This document shows, piece by piece, positions 24,242 to 34,573 of a stretch of 64,000 nucleotides of DNA. The position numbers and the translations under genes were made by a program. Where the stretch lies: positions 186,001 through 250,000 of the forward strand of contig CALEDQ010000004.1 in the NCBI GenBank assembly GCA_937949615.1, read 5' to 3'. The stretch comes from an uncultured bacterium. Lineage in GTDB: Bacteria; Muiribacteriota; Ozemobacteria; Ozemobacterales; Ozemobacteraceae. Each line of letters begins with the position of its first letter. Within the stretch, counting starts at the first letter, position 1. A model generated the notes under the pieces. The model did not search any database. It was not told the origin of the DNA and saw only the letters and a program-made list of their open reading frames with translations.

Positions 24242-25846
24242 ATGCGAAAAACCAAAATACTTGTCACACTTGGACCTTCAGCCGAACAGGAACCGGTATT
24301 GCGTGAACTGATCAATGCGGGCATGAACGTAGCCCGGCTGAACTTTTCTCACGGCGATTACGAGGAACACGGCGCGCGAGTCGCCACCGTCAAGAAGCTG
24401 CGCGATGAGATGAAAAAACCGGTGGCTCTGATGCTCGACACCAAGGGCCCCGAAATCAGAACCGGCATGATCGAAGGTGACAAAATCCATCTCGAAGCCG
24501 GCAAAACCATCACTCTTACCACCACAACCGTAACCGGCACTGCCGATCTTCTGAGCATATCGTTCGATCGCCTGCCCTCGATGCTCGAAACCGGTTCGAC
24601 GATTCTGCTCGACGACGGCCTGATTCAGCTTGCAGTCGAACATATCCCCAATGACAAAACCATTGTCTGCAAAATTCTCAACAGCGGCAGCATCAAGTCA
24701 CGGCGCGGCGTCAACGTGCCGAAGCTGCATCTGAACATGTCTAACCCGACCGAAAAAGACCGCGATGACATCATTTTTGCCGCCCGCAACGATTTCGACT
24801 TCATCGCCGTTTCGTTCACCGAGTCAGAAGACACCATCAGGCGCGTCAAGGCCATTCTAGACATCGAAGGCAAGCCCGATATCAAGGTAATTGCCAAAAT
24901 CGAGAACCACGCCGGCCTCAACAACTTCGACGACATTCTCGAAGTTGCCGACGGCATCATGGTCGCCCGCGGCGACCTCGGCGTCGAACTGCTGCCCGAA
25001 GAAGTGCCGATTGTGCAGAAAGAAATCATCAGACGCTGCTATATGGCCGGCAAACCGGTCATCACCGCAACTCAGATGCTGCATACGATGATCGAAGCAC
25101 CGCGTCCGACCCGTGCTGAAGTCTCGGACGTCGCCAACGCCATCTACGATTTCACCTCAGCGATCATGCTTTCGGGCGAAACTTCGATCGGCAAATACCC
25201 GGTTGAATGCGTCAAGCTCATGGACCGCGTATCGCGCAACACTGAAGATGCCATCGATTACAAACGCATTTACAATGCCTTTGCCACCAACGAGGAATTT
25301 TCCGACCGCACCAGCGCCGTTACCAACGCCGCGATTGCCACCGCCTACAGCCTTTCGGCAACTGCAATCATCACGGTGACCGAATCGGGCCGCACCGCCC
25401 AGGCGCTGTCACGCCTGCGGCCAAGCATTCCGATCATCGCGGTAGTTGCCAACCCGAGACTTTTTCACCAGCTCAGCATCAACTGGGGCATTACACCGGT
25501 AATGGGCAGCCATTTCAAGACCATCGAAGAACTTTATCGTGATTCGGTACGGCTCAGTCTCGAAACCGGCATGATCAAAGAGGGCGATACGATCATTCTC
25601 GTCGCCGGTATTCCGGTCGGCCGCAGTGGCGGCACCAACATGATCAAGGTCGAAACCGTCGGCCATCCCGGCCACAGCCCTAAACGCCGCAAGGAAGACG
25701 AAACTTCCGAAGCCCTCAAATTCAAGCTTGGCCAGGAAAAATCAAGCCACAGCCGCCTGAATCATAACACCAATGGCGGCGGCACCCCGCTCGACCTGAT
25801 TACCCGCCCGGTCGCCCAGTGCCCGAAGCGCAACCTGCTCAAATAA
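24242..25846 (+). CDS. pyk: Pyruvate kinase
   Basis: 534 residues from ATG 24242; a GTG at 24182 is in frame but the family normally begins MRKTKI. It converts phosphoenolpyruvate and ADP to pyruvate and ATP. Signatures: NFSHGDYEEH, LDTKGPEIRTG, DGIMVARGDLGVEL, TATQMLHTMIEAPRPTRAE and MLSGETSIGKYP, then the allosteric C-terminal domain. A tail of about 60 residues past the usual end, rich in Lys, Ser and Asn, is unusual. The putative AAGGAAA ribosome site is farther from the ATG than normal. Gene stands alone. Confidence 0.95.
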   Translation: MRKTKILVTLGPSAEQEPVLRELINAGMNVARLNFSHGDYEEHGARVATVKKLRDEMKKPVALMLDTKGPEIRTGMIEGDKIHLEAGKTITLTTTTVTGTADLLSISFDRLPSMLETGSTILLDDGLIQLAVEHIPNDKTIVCKILNSGSIKSRRGVNVPKLHLNMSNPTEKDRDDIIFAARNDFDFIAVSFTESEDTIRRVKAILDIEGKPDIKVIAKIENHAGLNNFDDILEVADGIMVARGDLGVELLPEEVPIVQKEIIRRCYMAGKPVITATQMLHTMIEAPRPTRAEVSDVANAIYDFTSAIMLSGETSIGKYPVECVKLMDRVSRNTEDAIDYKRIYNAFATNEEFSDRTSAVTNAAIATAYSLSATAIITVTESGRTAQALSRLRPSIPIIAVVANPRLFHQLSINWGITPVMGSHFKTIEELYRDSVRLSLETGMIKEGDTIILVAGIPVGRSGGTNMIKVETVGHPGHSPKRRKEDETSEALKFKLGQEKSSHSRLNHNTNGGGTPLDLITRPVAQCPKRNLLK

Positions 25847-25876
25847 AAACCTGCTGCAAAGCTCAATAGCTAAAGC

Positions 25877-25922
25877 AACCGGGGCTGCTCCACGATAATG
25901 TGAAGCAGCCCCGGTTTTTTTG
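25877..25922 (+). terminator. Terminator between pyk and hisC
   Basis: A perfect 13-bp stem (AACCGGGGCTGCT / AGCAGCCCCGGTT) followed by a run of seven T on the plus strand. It chiefly serves pyk. Confidence 0.88.
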
Positions 25923-25935
25923 AGCGATAAAAGCC

Positions 25936-27006
25936 TCAGGCGGCGAAGAATGCCTTGACCTGATCGATAAAATAACGGTTCTGTTCGAGGCTGCCGACGC
26001 TGACGCGCAGGCAGTTTTTCAGAAGCCGGTGCGCGCCGACGTCACGAATGGCGATTTCGTTGTTCTTCAGATGCTCGAAGAGAGCGGCCGAACGCTCGCC
26101 GGCACTGAAGGTCACGAAGTTGGTATGCGACGGGTAGGACTTCAGGGCATCGATTGCCAGCATTTCCTCATAGAGGCTCTTTTTGAGGGCAACCGCTTCG
26201 CGGGTATGGCGCAGAAACAGCTCTTTATTCATCAGCATCGTCATGACGAAGGTCTGCACCATGATGCTGGTGTTGAAAATCGTCTGCACCTTGCGCAGTT
26301 CGACGATATTCTGCGGCTGACTGACAATATAGCCAAAGCGCAGGCCGGCAGCCGAGAACGACTTCGAAAACGATCTGACAATCAGCAGATGACTGAAGTC
26401 TTTGATACGATCGACCCAGGTGATGCCGCTGAATTCGAAATAGGTTTCGTCGAGCAGCACCGGTTTGCGGGTGTTGTTGAGCACATAGAGAATCTTTTCG
26501 TCGCTGAGCAGGTGCCCGGTCGGGTTGTTCGGGTTGCAGAGAATGCCGAGCCGGCAGTTATCCGAGTTGAGAACCTTGACGTATTCCTTTTCGTCAAAGT
26601 CGAAACCGGGCAGAAAGTCCATGAACCTGATTCCGAGACCGGCGGCCTGCGAATAGGTCGAGTAGTCGAAATAAGATGGGGCAAGGGAAAGGGCGAACGC
26701 GTCATTGTTCTCGCGCACGGCCAGGAAAGCGGCGAACAGCATATCGTCGGCGCCGTTGCCCCAGAGAAGATTCTCACCGGTAATGCCATGCCCGACGTAG
26801 TCGACGAGCAGCTTTTTGAGTTCAGAGGTAACGCCGCTGAAATAGCGGTTGAGGTGCACCTGCTGCATATTCTGATGAAAAGCTTCGTCGATCGTCTGAT
26901 AGGGGTCGAGAACGCTTTCGTTCAGGCACATCATGTTCTTTTTGCGGGGAACGGAAATATCAGCCGGCGGGCCGGCCTTGAGCAGATCAGTTCTGAACAG
27001 GGTCAT
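25936..27006 (-). CDS. hisC: Histidinol-phosphate aminotransferase family protein
   Basis: 356 residues; ATG 27006 has GGAAAGGA upstream. PLP-dependent class I/II aminotransferase: NPNNPTGHLLS, DETYFEF and the PLP lysine in SFSKSFSAAGLRFGY, with the late Arg (CLRVSVGS) that binds substrate carboxylate. Best match by pattern is HisC, which makes L-histidinol phosphate from imidazole-acetol phosphate. No other histidine biosynthesis gene is nearby, so a related aromatic or threonine-phosphate aminotransferase (CobD-like) remains possible. Confidence 0.8.
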   Translation of the reverse strand: MTLFRTDLLKAGPPADISVPRKKNMMCLNESVLDPYQTIDEAFHQNMQQVHLNRYFSGVTSELKKLLVDYVGHGITGENLLWGNGADDMLFAAFLAVRENNDAFALSLAPSYFDYSTYSQAAGLGIRFMDFLPGFDFDEKEYVKVLNSDNCRLGILCNPNNPTGHLLSDEKILYVLNNTRKPVLLDETYFEFSGITWVDRIKDFSHLLIVRSFSKSFSAAGLRFGYIVSQPQNIVELRKVQTIFNTSIMVQTFVMTMLMNKELFLRHTREAVALKKSLYEEMLAIDALKSYPSHTNFVTFSAGERSAALFEHLKNNEIAIRDVGAHRLLKNCLRVSVGSLEQNRYFIDQVKAFFAA

Positions 27007-27096
27007 GGCGGGTTCCTTTCCTGAAAGCCATTTTTACACACATACTAACAGGCTTTATGTTACAATTCAATAAAACCTGAGACAGGAGCGGATTCT

Positions 27097-28614
27097 ATGG
27101 CCAGAACACGCAAAGCGAACGACGCACCCGGCTGCGGCTTTTACCTGCTTTTCGTTATTGTCATGATCGCCCAGGCGTTCTCGGACAAGAGCGAAGAACC
27201 TCGTCGTGAAGCTGACGGGCGGCAGGTAGAACCTTCGATTGCGCTGGTCAAATATCATTCAGACGAAGAACTGGTCGGATTGCACCGAAACGGCCGCCTT
27301 TCAGGCGTTATCGACCCACAGAAGAACCGCACCGCCCTGCATGTGGCGGCAATGCTGAATCGCCCACAGGTTCTCAGAATGTTGATCGACAGTAAAGAAA
27401 ATGTCAGTGCGCGCGACAAAAATCAGGTTACACCGCTGCACCTGGCGCTCGAAAGTCAGGCGTCAGAATCGGTGCAGATACTGATGCAGGCAGGCGCCGA
27501 CGTTACGGCGGTCACCCGCAACGGTTACAGTATTCTGCATCATGCGGCCCGCTACGGCTTCTACGATGCAGCCAAAGCAGCGCTCAAAGCCGGCGTGAAT
27601 CCATCGATCGAAGCATACGGCGGTTTCACCCCGCTGCACTACGCCGCCCGCGAGAACCATCTGCGCATCGCGGTTCTGCTCGTCGAGAACGGGGCCGATA
27701 TGAACGCCCGCATCAGCTACGGCTGGACCCCGGGCGATCTGGCCTTCAGCAAAAGCGAATCGATCACGAACTACCTGCAGAGCAAGGGCGCCAGCTTCTC
27801 GAAGGGAACGATCATCAATGAGTTCAAGCTGGTAAATGGCTGGCCATTCTTCAGTCAGAAAGAGATCCTTGCCATCCCTTTTACCAGTTCTCCGCTTTTT
27901 CGGGCCATCGAAGCCGATTCACCTGAACAGTTGGCAGAACTCGAAAGCCATAGCGCTGACTTGAAGCAGAAAAGCCCGGCCGGCACCCCACCTCTCTGCC
28001 TGGCAATCGCCAACCGCAAAATGCAGGCGGCCGACTATCTCTTAAAAAAGGCACCCGATCTGAACTCAACCGATGCAAACGGTAAAAATGCCCTGCTTTA
28101 CGCGATCGAATACCGCAACGAAGACTTCGCACGCCAGATTCTGCAGAAAAAGCCCGACCTTGCACACGCCGACGAGTCGGGCAATACCGCCCTGCATTAC
28201 GCTCTCGCCAGCAGTCAAAACGCTCTCGCAGTCGAGTTGATCAACCGTGGCGCCAATATTTTTGCCGAGAACAATTTTTCGCGCGGCATGATTCATATCG
28301 CCAGCGAAAATTCGAACTCGCTGATGTTTGAAGTGCTGATCAGCAATGGCTGTGATGTTAACCAGGAAGATGTCGGCGGCAACACTCCCCTGCATCTGGC
28401 CGTAAAGAACGACAATATCCCGATGATCTCTGCTCTGCTGAAAAACGGCGCTGATTTCGCGGTCATCAACAACCGTGGCAAAACCGCTCTGCAACTGGCA
28501 AAATCTCAGGCAGCACGCGAACTGCTCAGCAACCGTTTCGAGATCGAAGGACAGAATCCGGCCGATAAACAGCTCCCCGCCGAAGTCAATATTCTGCCGC
28601 AGGCCTCCAACTGA
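27097..28614 (+). CDS. Ankyrin-repeat protein leading the cyclase operon
   Basis: 505 residues; ATG 27097 follows CAGGAG. A hydrophobic segment near residues 13-28 (GFYLLFVIVMIAQAF) suggests export or anchoring. From ~70 to 480 it is built of about a dozen ankyrin repeats (TALHVAAMLNRPQVLRMLI, TPLHLALESQ, TPLHYAAREN, TPLHLAVKND), with a disturbed stretch at ~230-280. Ankyrin arrays bind proteins. It ends 6 nt before the first receptor cyclase, so it is probably co-expressed and may bind the extracytoplasmic parts of the receptors. Confidence 0.88.
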   Translation: MARTRKANDAPGCGFYLLFVIVMIAQAFSDKSEEPRREADGRQVEPSIALVKYHSDEELVGLHRNGRLSGVIDPQKNRTALHVAAMLNRPQVLRMLIDSKENVSARDKNQVTPLHLALESQASESVQILMQAGADVTAVTRNGYSILHHAARYGFYDAAKAALKAGVNPSIEAYGGFTPLHYAARENHLRIAVLLVENGADMNARISYGWTPGDLAFSKSESITNYLQSKGASFSKGTIINEFKLVNGWPFFSQKEILAIPFTSSPLFRAIEADSPEQLAELESHSADLKQKSPAGTPPLCLAIANRKMQAADYLLKKAPDLNSTDANGKNALLYAIEYRNEDFARQILQKKPDLAHADESGNTALHYALASSQNALAVELINRGANIFAENNFSRGMIHIASENSNSLMFEVLISNGCDVNQEDVGGNTPLHLAVKNDNIPMISALLKNGADFAVINNRGKTALQLAKSQAARELLSNRFEIEGQNPADKQLPAEVNILPQASN

Positions 28615-28620
28615 CGCAAA

Positions 28621-31617
28621 ATGCAGCAGCAGACATCTCAGGCCGGCCAATTGCGCAGACTGTGCCCACGCCGGTTCAGTCTCGAACGCCTGCTGCTGTT
28701 CTGGTTTCTCGCTCTTTTTCTTCCGGCGCTGGCAATTTTCGGGTTGCTCAATTTTTCTGTGCAGCAGCAGCGGGAAACCGCCAGAGCAGATCTTGCCGAT
28801 CGGCTTCTCGATGCCTATGACTCATTGAACAGAAACTGCAGGGCAAACGCCTGGTTCATCAGCCAGATTGAAATGGCCGAAGAAATCGCCGGCCTGCCGG
28901 CAAGAAACTCGAAGCTGCTGCCGGCCGCCAATCTGACAGAATCAGCCGGCAAGCATCTTAACCGACTGTTTTCGCGCATCAGAAGTCATGAAATGCTGCT
29001 TCTGATGACCGCCGGTGCAGACCTGCAGAATCTCGAAGTTTTCACCGATCCGGTTACAGCTCCAGATTTTCCGCGTCCTGGTCTCAGGGCAGCCCGCGAA
29101 ATACTGGGCGAACTGATGAATCAGCACGGCGGCAGACCACAAACGGCTGGCAGCAAAGGCCGCCGAAAAATTCTGAAAAGCTTCATCACGTCAATCTTCG
29201 GCACCTATCTCGATCCGGTTGACGCCAATGAAGATTTCACCAGTGGCTTCAGTGAAAAGAACGGCGCAAACCGCCTGCGAACTGCCAGGCGACTGATTAA
29301 AGACGCGCATGGCAAAGTGGTTTTCAGTTATATTGCGCTTTTTCGCGAAACCGGCAGTTGTCTGTCTCAGAGTTTCGCCCTGGCCAGAAGAAAACTGGCT
29401 TCAGCAGGCCTGCTGGCAAGAATGGTGCTGAAACCGGCGCGACCATTTCCGTTCATTCAGGCATTGGCAGACAACCGCCTGAAGCTGGTGGGGCCGCTCA
29501 ATTTCAGTCTTCTCACTTCCGGCATCTTCAGGCAGAAAGATCAGGTCACCGACCTGTTGAATCGCGGCATCATGGAGCACCGGCCGGCACTCTACCCGCA
29601 TTTTGAGGTTATAGAAGCGCCAGGCCAGTATGATCATCAGGGCGCGGCGGTCAAACCCGGGTTCGTTATCTTTCTTTTTCTCTGTCTGACGCTGCTGGCA
29701 ATCAGAAGTTTTCATCAACACGGCAATCTGAGGGGCAATATCCGCACCCGTCTTTTTCTCTCGGTTCTGCTGGCTACGGTGCTGCCGGTTGCCATCTTCG
29801 TTTTCTATACGCACCGACATTTTAGCCTCGAGCTGCAGAGAAGGCAGAGCCAGATGGGTCTGAAGCTGAAAAGTCATCTGCGACAGCTGGAACTGGCGAT
29901 CAAAGCCGGCGACCAGAGCCATTTCGCGAAGTTCAGCGGTTTTATCGACCGCATGCGCGAATTTGCCTGCACAGCCGATGAAGACTACCTGAGAAAGTTT
30001 ATTCACAGCGAACTCGACCAGACTTTCTCGGGAGCGGGGCTGCTGCGCAATGACGGTCTTATTTTAGAGTTTCTTGATTATCAGAAAGTATATGTCATCA
30101 AGCTCGAAAAAAAGCTGAACCTGACGCGTGAATTCATGTATGCCTCGATCATCAGATTTTTTCAGCTGACCAATCTGATGCCGGAAAGCCTGCACAAGCG
30201 GCTGCAAAGCACATCGCGCGGCAAGAAACTGCTGGCCATGGCCGAGATTTTCCCGCCAATCGATATCGACAATTTCTGCAGTTATGAAGGCACAGCCCAG
30301 ACATCAAAGCAGGACTTCGGTAATTTCAGAATGATGAGCTACAAGATTCTGCCACCGGCCTCGCCGGGCGAAACGAGAAAAGGCGCGGTTCTGCTGCTGA
30401 TCCAGGACATTCGTGAACTTGCCCATCTGATTGTGCGGCAGCTGAGCGAGCGCTGGCAGGTATTCAGGCAGAAAACCGAAGAAGGGCTTATTGAGAGTCA
30501 GATCATCAGTTCTTTTGACCTCAACAGCTCGAGCCTCGACCTGAACAACGTCTGGCCGGCAGGGCAAAAACCCGGCAGAGAGCAGCTGCAGGTTGCAGAA
30601 TTTCTCACTGATGGCCGGGCCGAGACCGAAATCAGACTCGAAGATAAAGACGGCACTCCGATTCTCATCAGCGGCAGAAAAATTGCTGGTTACCCGTTGA
30701 TTGCAGTTGCGACATGCCGTATGAGCAGAATCTCTCAGCAGGGCTCGCTCGTGTTCTTAATTATCGGGGCCAATCTTGTCTACATTCTTCTGCTTCTGAG
30801 CATGCTGGTAAGCATCCTTTCAGAGCTGTTCAACCCGCCGATCGACCGACTGCTGACCGCTGCCAGACTTACCGGGGAAGGCATGCTGGTCAAAATCAAT
30901 AACAGTTTCAGTAATGAACTTTCGCAGCTGACAAACGAGTTCACCCGCATGAGTCAGCATATCCGTGAGCGGGAGCGTCTGGAGAGATTCATTTCGCCCG
31001 AAGCGACCCGGACAATCATTTCAGAAAGCCGCACCCACAGTGAAATTTTATCAAAAAAAGTCAGGCGCAGCATAGTTTTCATGCACATACGCCATTTCAG
31101 TGAGCTTAATGCAGCGCTGAGCCCCGAACAGCTTTTTCAGATGCTGAGCCTGTATTTTCCGTTTGTCGAGGCCGAAATAACTGCTGCCGGCGGGCAGATC
31201 GACAAATATATCGGCGATGCCATCATGGCCGTTTTTTCTGACGAAAAGGAAGTGCCGGCCGCCAGAAGAGCATGCGCCGCCATGATGAGCGTTATGAGCC
31301 GACTGCCAGAATTCAACCAGACTATCAGGCGGCACGGACTGCCAGAAATCTTGATAGGAGCCGGCATTTCGACCGGCGAAGTCATTTCTGGCCGTATCGG
31401 TTCATACCAGGGCCGGCTCGACTATACGGTCATCGGAGATCGGGTTAACCTCGCGGCCCGCCTCGAAGCATCATCACACTTCGATCACGCCTGCCATATT
31501 CTGACCGATGCTGAAACTATTGAAGCTGTCGGCGAAGCGATTGCCACCAGGTTTCATGGCGAAATAAAAATCAAGGGAAAGGCGCTGCCGGTGAAAACCT
31601 ATGAAGTCATCTACTGA
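28621..31617 (+). CDS. Receptor class III cyclase, Asn/Arg-type subunit (pair 1)
   Basis: 998 residues. Helices near 22-46, 345-363, 374-399 and 707-735 bound two extracytoplasmic regions of about 300 residues each; a HAMP-like linker (~735-800) leads to a C-terminal class III cyclase domain (~815-995). Catalytic positions: first metal Asp replaced by His822 (VFMHIRHF), second metal Asp866 kept (KYIGDAIMA), base-contact Lys862 and Thr936 kept, transition-state Asn943 and Arg947 kept (GDRVNLAARLE). A homodimer would lack one metal ligand at each site. The next gene (17-nt overlap) has the opposite defects. The Lys/Thr pair points to ATP rather than GTP. Heterodimer formation is inferred. Confidence 0.88.
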   Translation: MQQQTSQAGQLRRLCPRRFSLERLLLFWFLALFLPALAIFGLLNFSVQQQRETARADLADRLLDAYDSLNRNCRANAWFISQIEMAEEIAGLPARNSKLLPAANLTESAGKHLNRLFSRIRSHEMLLLMTAGADLQNLEVFTDPVTAPDFPRPGLRAAREILGELMNQHGGRPQTAGSKGRRKILKSFITSIFGTYLDPVDANEDFTSGFSEKNGANRLRTARRLIKDAHGKVVFSYIALFRETGSCLSQSFALARRKLASAGLLARMVLKPARPFPFIQALADNRLKLVGPLNFSLLTSGIFRQKDQVTDLLNRGIMEHRPALYPHFEVIEAPGQYDHQGAAVKPGFVIFLFLCLTLLAIRSFHQHGNLRGNIRTRLFLSVLLATVLPVAIFVFYTHRHFSLELQRRQSQMGLKLKSHLRQLELAIKAGDQSHFAKFSGFIDRMREFACTADEDYLRKFIHSELDQTFSGAGLLRNDGLILEFLDYQKVYVIKLEKKLNLTREFMYASIIRFFQLTNLMPESLHKRLQSTSRGKKLLAMAEIFPPIDIDNFCSYEGTAQTSKQDFGNFRMMSYKILPPASPGETRKGAVLLLIQDIRELAHLIVRQLSERWQVFRQKTEEGLIESQIISSFDLNSSSLDLNNVWPAGQKPGREQLQVAEFLTDGRAETEIRLEDKDGTPILISGRKIAGYPLIAVATCRMSRISQQGSLVFLIIGANLVYILLLLSMLVSILSELFNPPIDRLLTAARLTGEGMLVKINNSFSNELSQLTNEFTRMSQHIRERERLERFISPEATRTIISESRTHSEILSKKVRRSIVFMHIRHFSELNAALSPEQLFQMLSLYFPFVEAEITAAGGQIDKYIGDAIMAVFSDEKEVPAARRACAAMMSVMSRLPEFNQTIRRHGLPEILIGAGISTGEVISGRIGSYQGRLDYTVIGDRVNLAARLEASSHFDHACHILTDAETIEAVGEAIATRFHGEIKIKGKALPVKTYEVIY

Positions 31618-34573
31618 TCAGATTCTGCTCAGCATAGAGCGCAGCACTTTCATGAAAGTCGCACCGGTGCTGCTCTGGCTGGTGGCGGTCTTCATTCCGG
31701 TTATGGTCGGCCGCAATCTTTATTTTGCCACTTTCAAAGAACAGCAGGAGCAGCTCACCGCTATGGGGCAGCATCAGCTGATGACCAGGGCCAGGGAATT
31801 CGACGCCCGCATTCACCCCGAACAGCTTCTCAAAAAACAGCTGAATCTTGATTTTTACGCACGCGCCTATGACAAGGCGGTTCTCCAGAATAACCCTTCC
31901 GTTCTGGCTTCTTCGCCAATCGGCCGTGCTCTGCCCGACTTTTCGGGCAATATCGCCGGCCAGCTCGCTTCTTTCAGCCGGGTTCTCGAACTTGAGACGG
32001 GCGTCAGACCGGTCTTCATCGCCGGGTTGCACCCTGACCCGGCAAAATGCGGTCTGTTTATGCAGAACGAGGCAGAACCAGAGCCCGAAAAAATGCAGGC
32101 CATCCGGCGTGAATTCGCCGAAATGTGTATCTTTCTCAATTCAAGAGCAAATTTTCGCGAAGACGAGCCTTTTGAACTGAGAACCTATGCGCCATTCGAT
32201 TTCTTCAGCCGCTTTCTCGAAATATTCGACCACTTCAGCACTCATTTCTGGATTCTGCATGGTTCTTTTTCAGCCCGCTACCGTGAGCGCCTGTATATAG
32301 TCAGCATGCGCCCGCCCTTTGCACCGGGGCAGGGAAACAACATCATCACCGGTATACTGATCAGCAATCTCGACCCGGCGGTGGTAATAACCCGGGCCTG
32401 TCGCGATATGTCAGACGATGAAATTTCAATTACCTGGGGTCAGGCAGACCCGACCGAACTGCCGCAATTCATCGAAGAGAACGGTGATATCTCGATGATA
32501 ACAAGGCTTTCTGAGCAGTTCAGGGCGGCTTTCAACCGGCCCGGCTCAGCCGACCGACTCGGCCATACGGCGATCAGGCTTACCATTTCCGCAAAAAACA
32601 GACAGAATTATCTGCGCGAGCATGCGGCCCATATCGATCTTGGCCTGCTGATTTTTCTGTCGATCAGCTTTCTGTTTGGAGCTGGCACCAGTCTTGGCCA
32701 GATGAAGCTGCGCACCAGCCTGGCCAGGCTGATTACCGTAGCCTTTTTTGTCAGCATGTTTCTGCCGTTGACCGGTCTGGCATGGCTTGCCGCCGCTAAT
32801 TCACGCAACGCGCGCGATGCAGAAGCCCGCAAAATAACCAGACAGGTCAGACAACTGCTGCGCCAGAGTGAAACGGCCTTTCGCCTGCAGCGCTATCGCC
32901 AGCAACTGCTGATGTTTCATATCAGTCGCATAATTGCCGGTCTTTCACCAGAGAAATGGGGTGATTACGTCGACCGCTTTTTCTTCAATGACAAATATTC
33001 GCGCTTCAAGTCCCACATCGAAAACTTCTATCTCTATTCAGCCGCGAACGACAGGGACTATTTTCGCGGCCAGAAGCCAGAAGAACGCTTTCGTAAGAAT
33101 GAACTGCCAAATGTTCTTTCAGGAGCCTTTCGCCGGGCTCTGATGTTTACCGACGCCTTCGATCACATGTCAGAGGCTGGCCGGCGAAAAGTTTCCCAGA
33201 TGGCCGATTTTTCGAGCGGCGTCATGGAGGAACTCGTTGACGACAAGTTTTTCAGCAGTCTTCTCGGCAGTCCCGGCGAACTGAACAACGCCACTCTGCT
33301 CGCCAGGCGCGACCTGCTGGCGACATTCTTTCTCAAAGGGCCACGACGGATGACGGGCATTCTCTGTCTGGTGACCAACGACCTTTTGCCGATGCAGATT
33401 ATCGATGAAATCAATGCCCGCGGCAGTTTTAAAAACAAATTCACTCTCGATGGTTATCGCGTGGAAATGGACTTTTACGCAATCAGTGAATTCTATGAAC
33501 GTAATTTGAAAGGGCGCTGGCTGGCTTATGCCAAGGATAACCCGCCAATCATGACAACAGAGGCCGCCGACGCACTTTACAGCAATTCTGACGCCAGCGT
33601 GGTCGACAATCTTCATCTCGAAGATCCATATCTGCTGGTTACCGAAACCATGCTGGAACGTTCAATTTTTGGTGTCGCCAGAGTCAAGCCACTGTATGCC
33701 GAAAGTCGTGGATATACCGGAGTCGGAATACTCGCTTTTCTGGCGTTGCTGAGCTGCCTGACGCTTGCCACCGGCATTTCACGCCTGATTCTGATGCCGG
33801 TTCCGCCTTTCCTTGAGGCTATCATGGCAATTGAAGAAAATCGGCATGACTGGCTGCTTGACCTCAACACCGGCGACGAATTCGACCTTCTTGCCACTTC
33901 CATGAACGAAATGAACCTGAAACTGCTCGAAAGACGAAAAATGCTGCAGCTGGTCTCGCAAACAGCAGCTGAAGCCGTTAAAACCGGAAACACACACGAA
34001 ATGCCACGGCGGCGCTCGGCAACCATTCTTTTTTCAGACATCAGAGGCTTTACAACCATCAGCGAAAACCACAGTGCCGAAGAGGTCGTCGCCATGCTCA
34101 ACGATTATTTCACACTGATGTGCCCGATAATCGAAGCGAATGGCGGTCATATCGACAAGCTGATCGGTGATGCCATTCAGGCCGTTTTTCTCTCCGAAGA
34201 CGAAGAAAAGCGCGCAATATCGGCAGCCAGGGCTGCGCTCGCAATGCGGCGCCGGCTTGCTGAATTCAATGCAGAAAGATCGGCAACCGGGCAGTTCACC
34301 ATAAATAACGGCATTGGCATTGCAACTGGCCAGGTCACCACCGGAGTTACCGGCTCAAACACAGGCAAACTGGAAGCTGCCATTATCGGCGAACCTTTGC
34401 AAATGGCTGCTGCCCTTGAGTCATACAGCAAGTTCGCAGGCAATACCTGCATAATCATTGACCCGGCAACAGAAATTCTGCTGCAAAATCGCGCCAGAGT
34501 GATATCATTGGACATACCTGAAATGTCACAGAAAATGTCAATCCACGAACTACAGGAATTACTCGATGTCTGA
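31601..34573 (+). CDS. Receptor class III cyclase, metal-type subunit (pair 1)
   Basis: 990 residues with the same layout as its neighbour: helices near 17-39, 346-363, 370-397 and 707-728, HAMP (~729-790), cyclase (~805-985). Both metal aspartates are present, Asp813 (LFSDIRGF) and Asp857 (KLIGDAIQA), with Lys853. The transition-state residues are gone: Gln934 and Ala938 stand where Asn and Arg belong (GEPLQMAAALE), and the base-contact Thr is Ala927. It can supply metals but cannot complete a site alone, so it complements the preceding subunit. Translation is coupled on both sides; the stop overlaps the next ATG by 8 nt. Confidence 0.88.
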   Translation: MKSSTDQILLSIERSTFMKVAPVLLWLVAVFIPVMVGRNLYFATFKEQQEQLTAMGQHQLMTRAREFDARIHPEQLLKKQLNLDFYARAYDKAVLQNNPSVLASSPIGRALPDFSGNIAGQLASFSRVLELETGVRPVFIAGLHPDPAKCGLFMQNEAEPEPEKMQAIRREFAEMCIFLNSRANFREDEPFELRTYAPFDFFSRFLEIFDHFSTHFWILHGSFSARYRERLYIVSMRPPFAPGQGNNIITGILISNLDPAVVITRACRDMSDDEISITWGQADPTELPQFIEENGDISMITRLSEQFRAAFNRPGSADRLGHTAIRLTISAKNRQNYLREHAAHIDLGLLIFLSISFLFGAGTSLGQMKLRTSLARLITVAFFVSMFLPLTGLAWLAAANSRNARDAEARKITRQVRQLLRQSETAFRLQRYRQQLLMFHISRIIAGLSPEKWGDYVDRFFFNDKYSRFKSHIENFYLYSAANDRDYFRGQKPEERFRKNELPNVLSGAFRRALMFTDAFDHMSEAGRRKVSQMADFSSGVMEELVDDKFFSSLLGSPGELNNATLLARRDLLATFFLKGPRRMTGILCLVTNDLLPMQIIDEINARGSFKNKFTLDGYRVEMDFYAISEFYERNLKGRWLAYAKDNPPIMTTEAADALYSNSDASVVDNLHLEDPYLLVTETMLERSIFGVARVKPLYAESRGYTGVGILAFLALLSCLTLATGISRLILMPVPPFLEAIMAIEENRHDWLLDLNTGDEFDLLATSMNEMNLKLLERRKMLQLVSQTAAEAVKTGNTHEMPRRRSATILFSDIRGFTTISENHSAEEVVAMLNDYFTLMCPIIEANGGHIDKLIGDAIQAVFLSEDEEKRAISAARAALAMRRRLAEFNAERSATGQFTINNGIGIATGQVTTGVTGSNTGKLEAAIIGEPLQMAAALESYSKFAGNTCIIIDPATEILLQNRARVISLDIPEMSQKMSIHELQELLDV

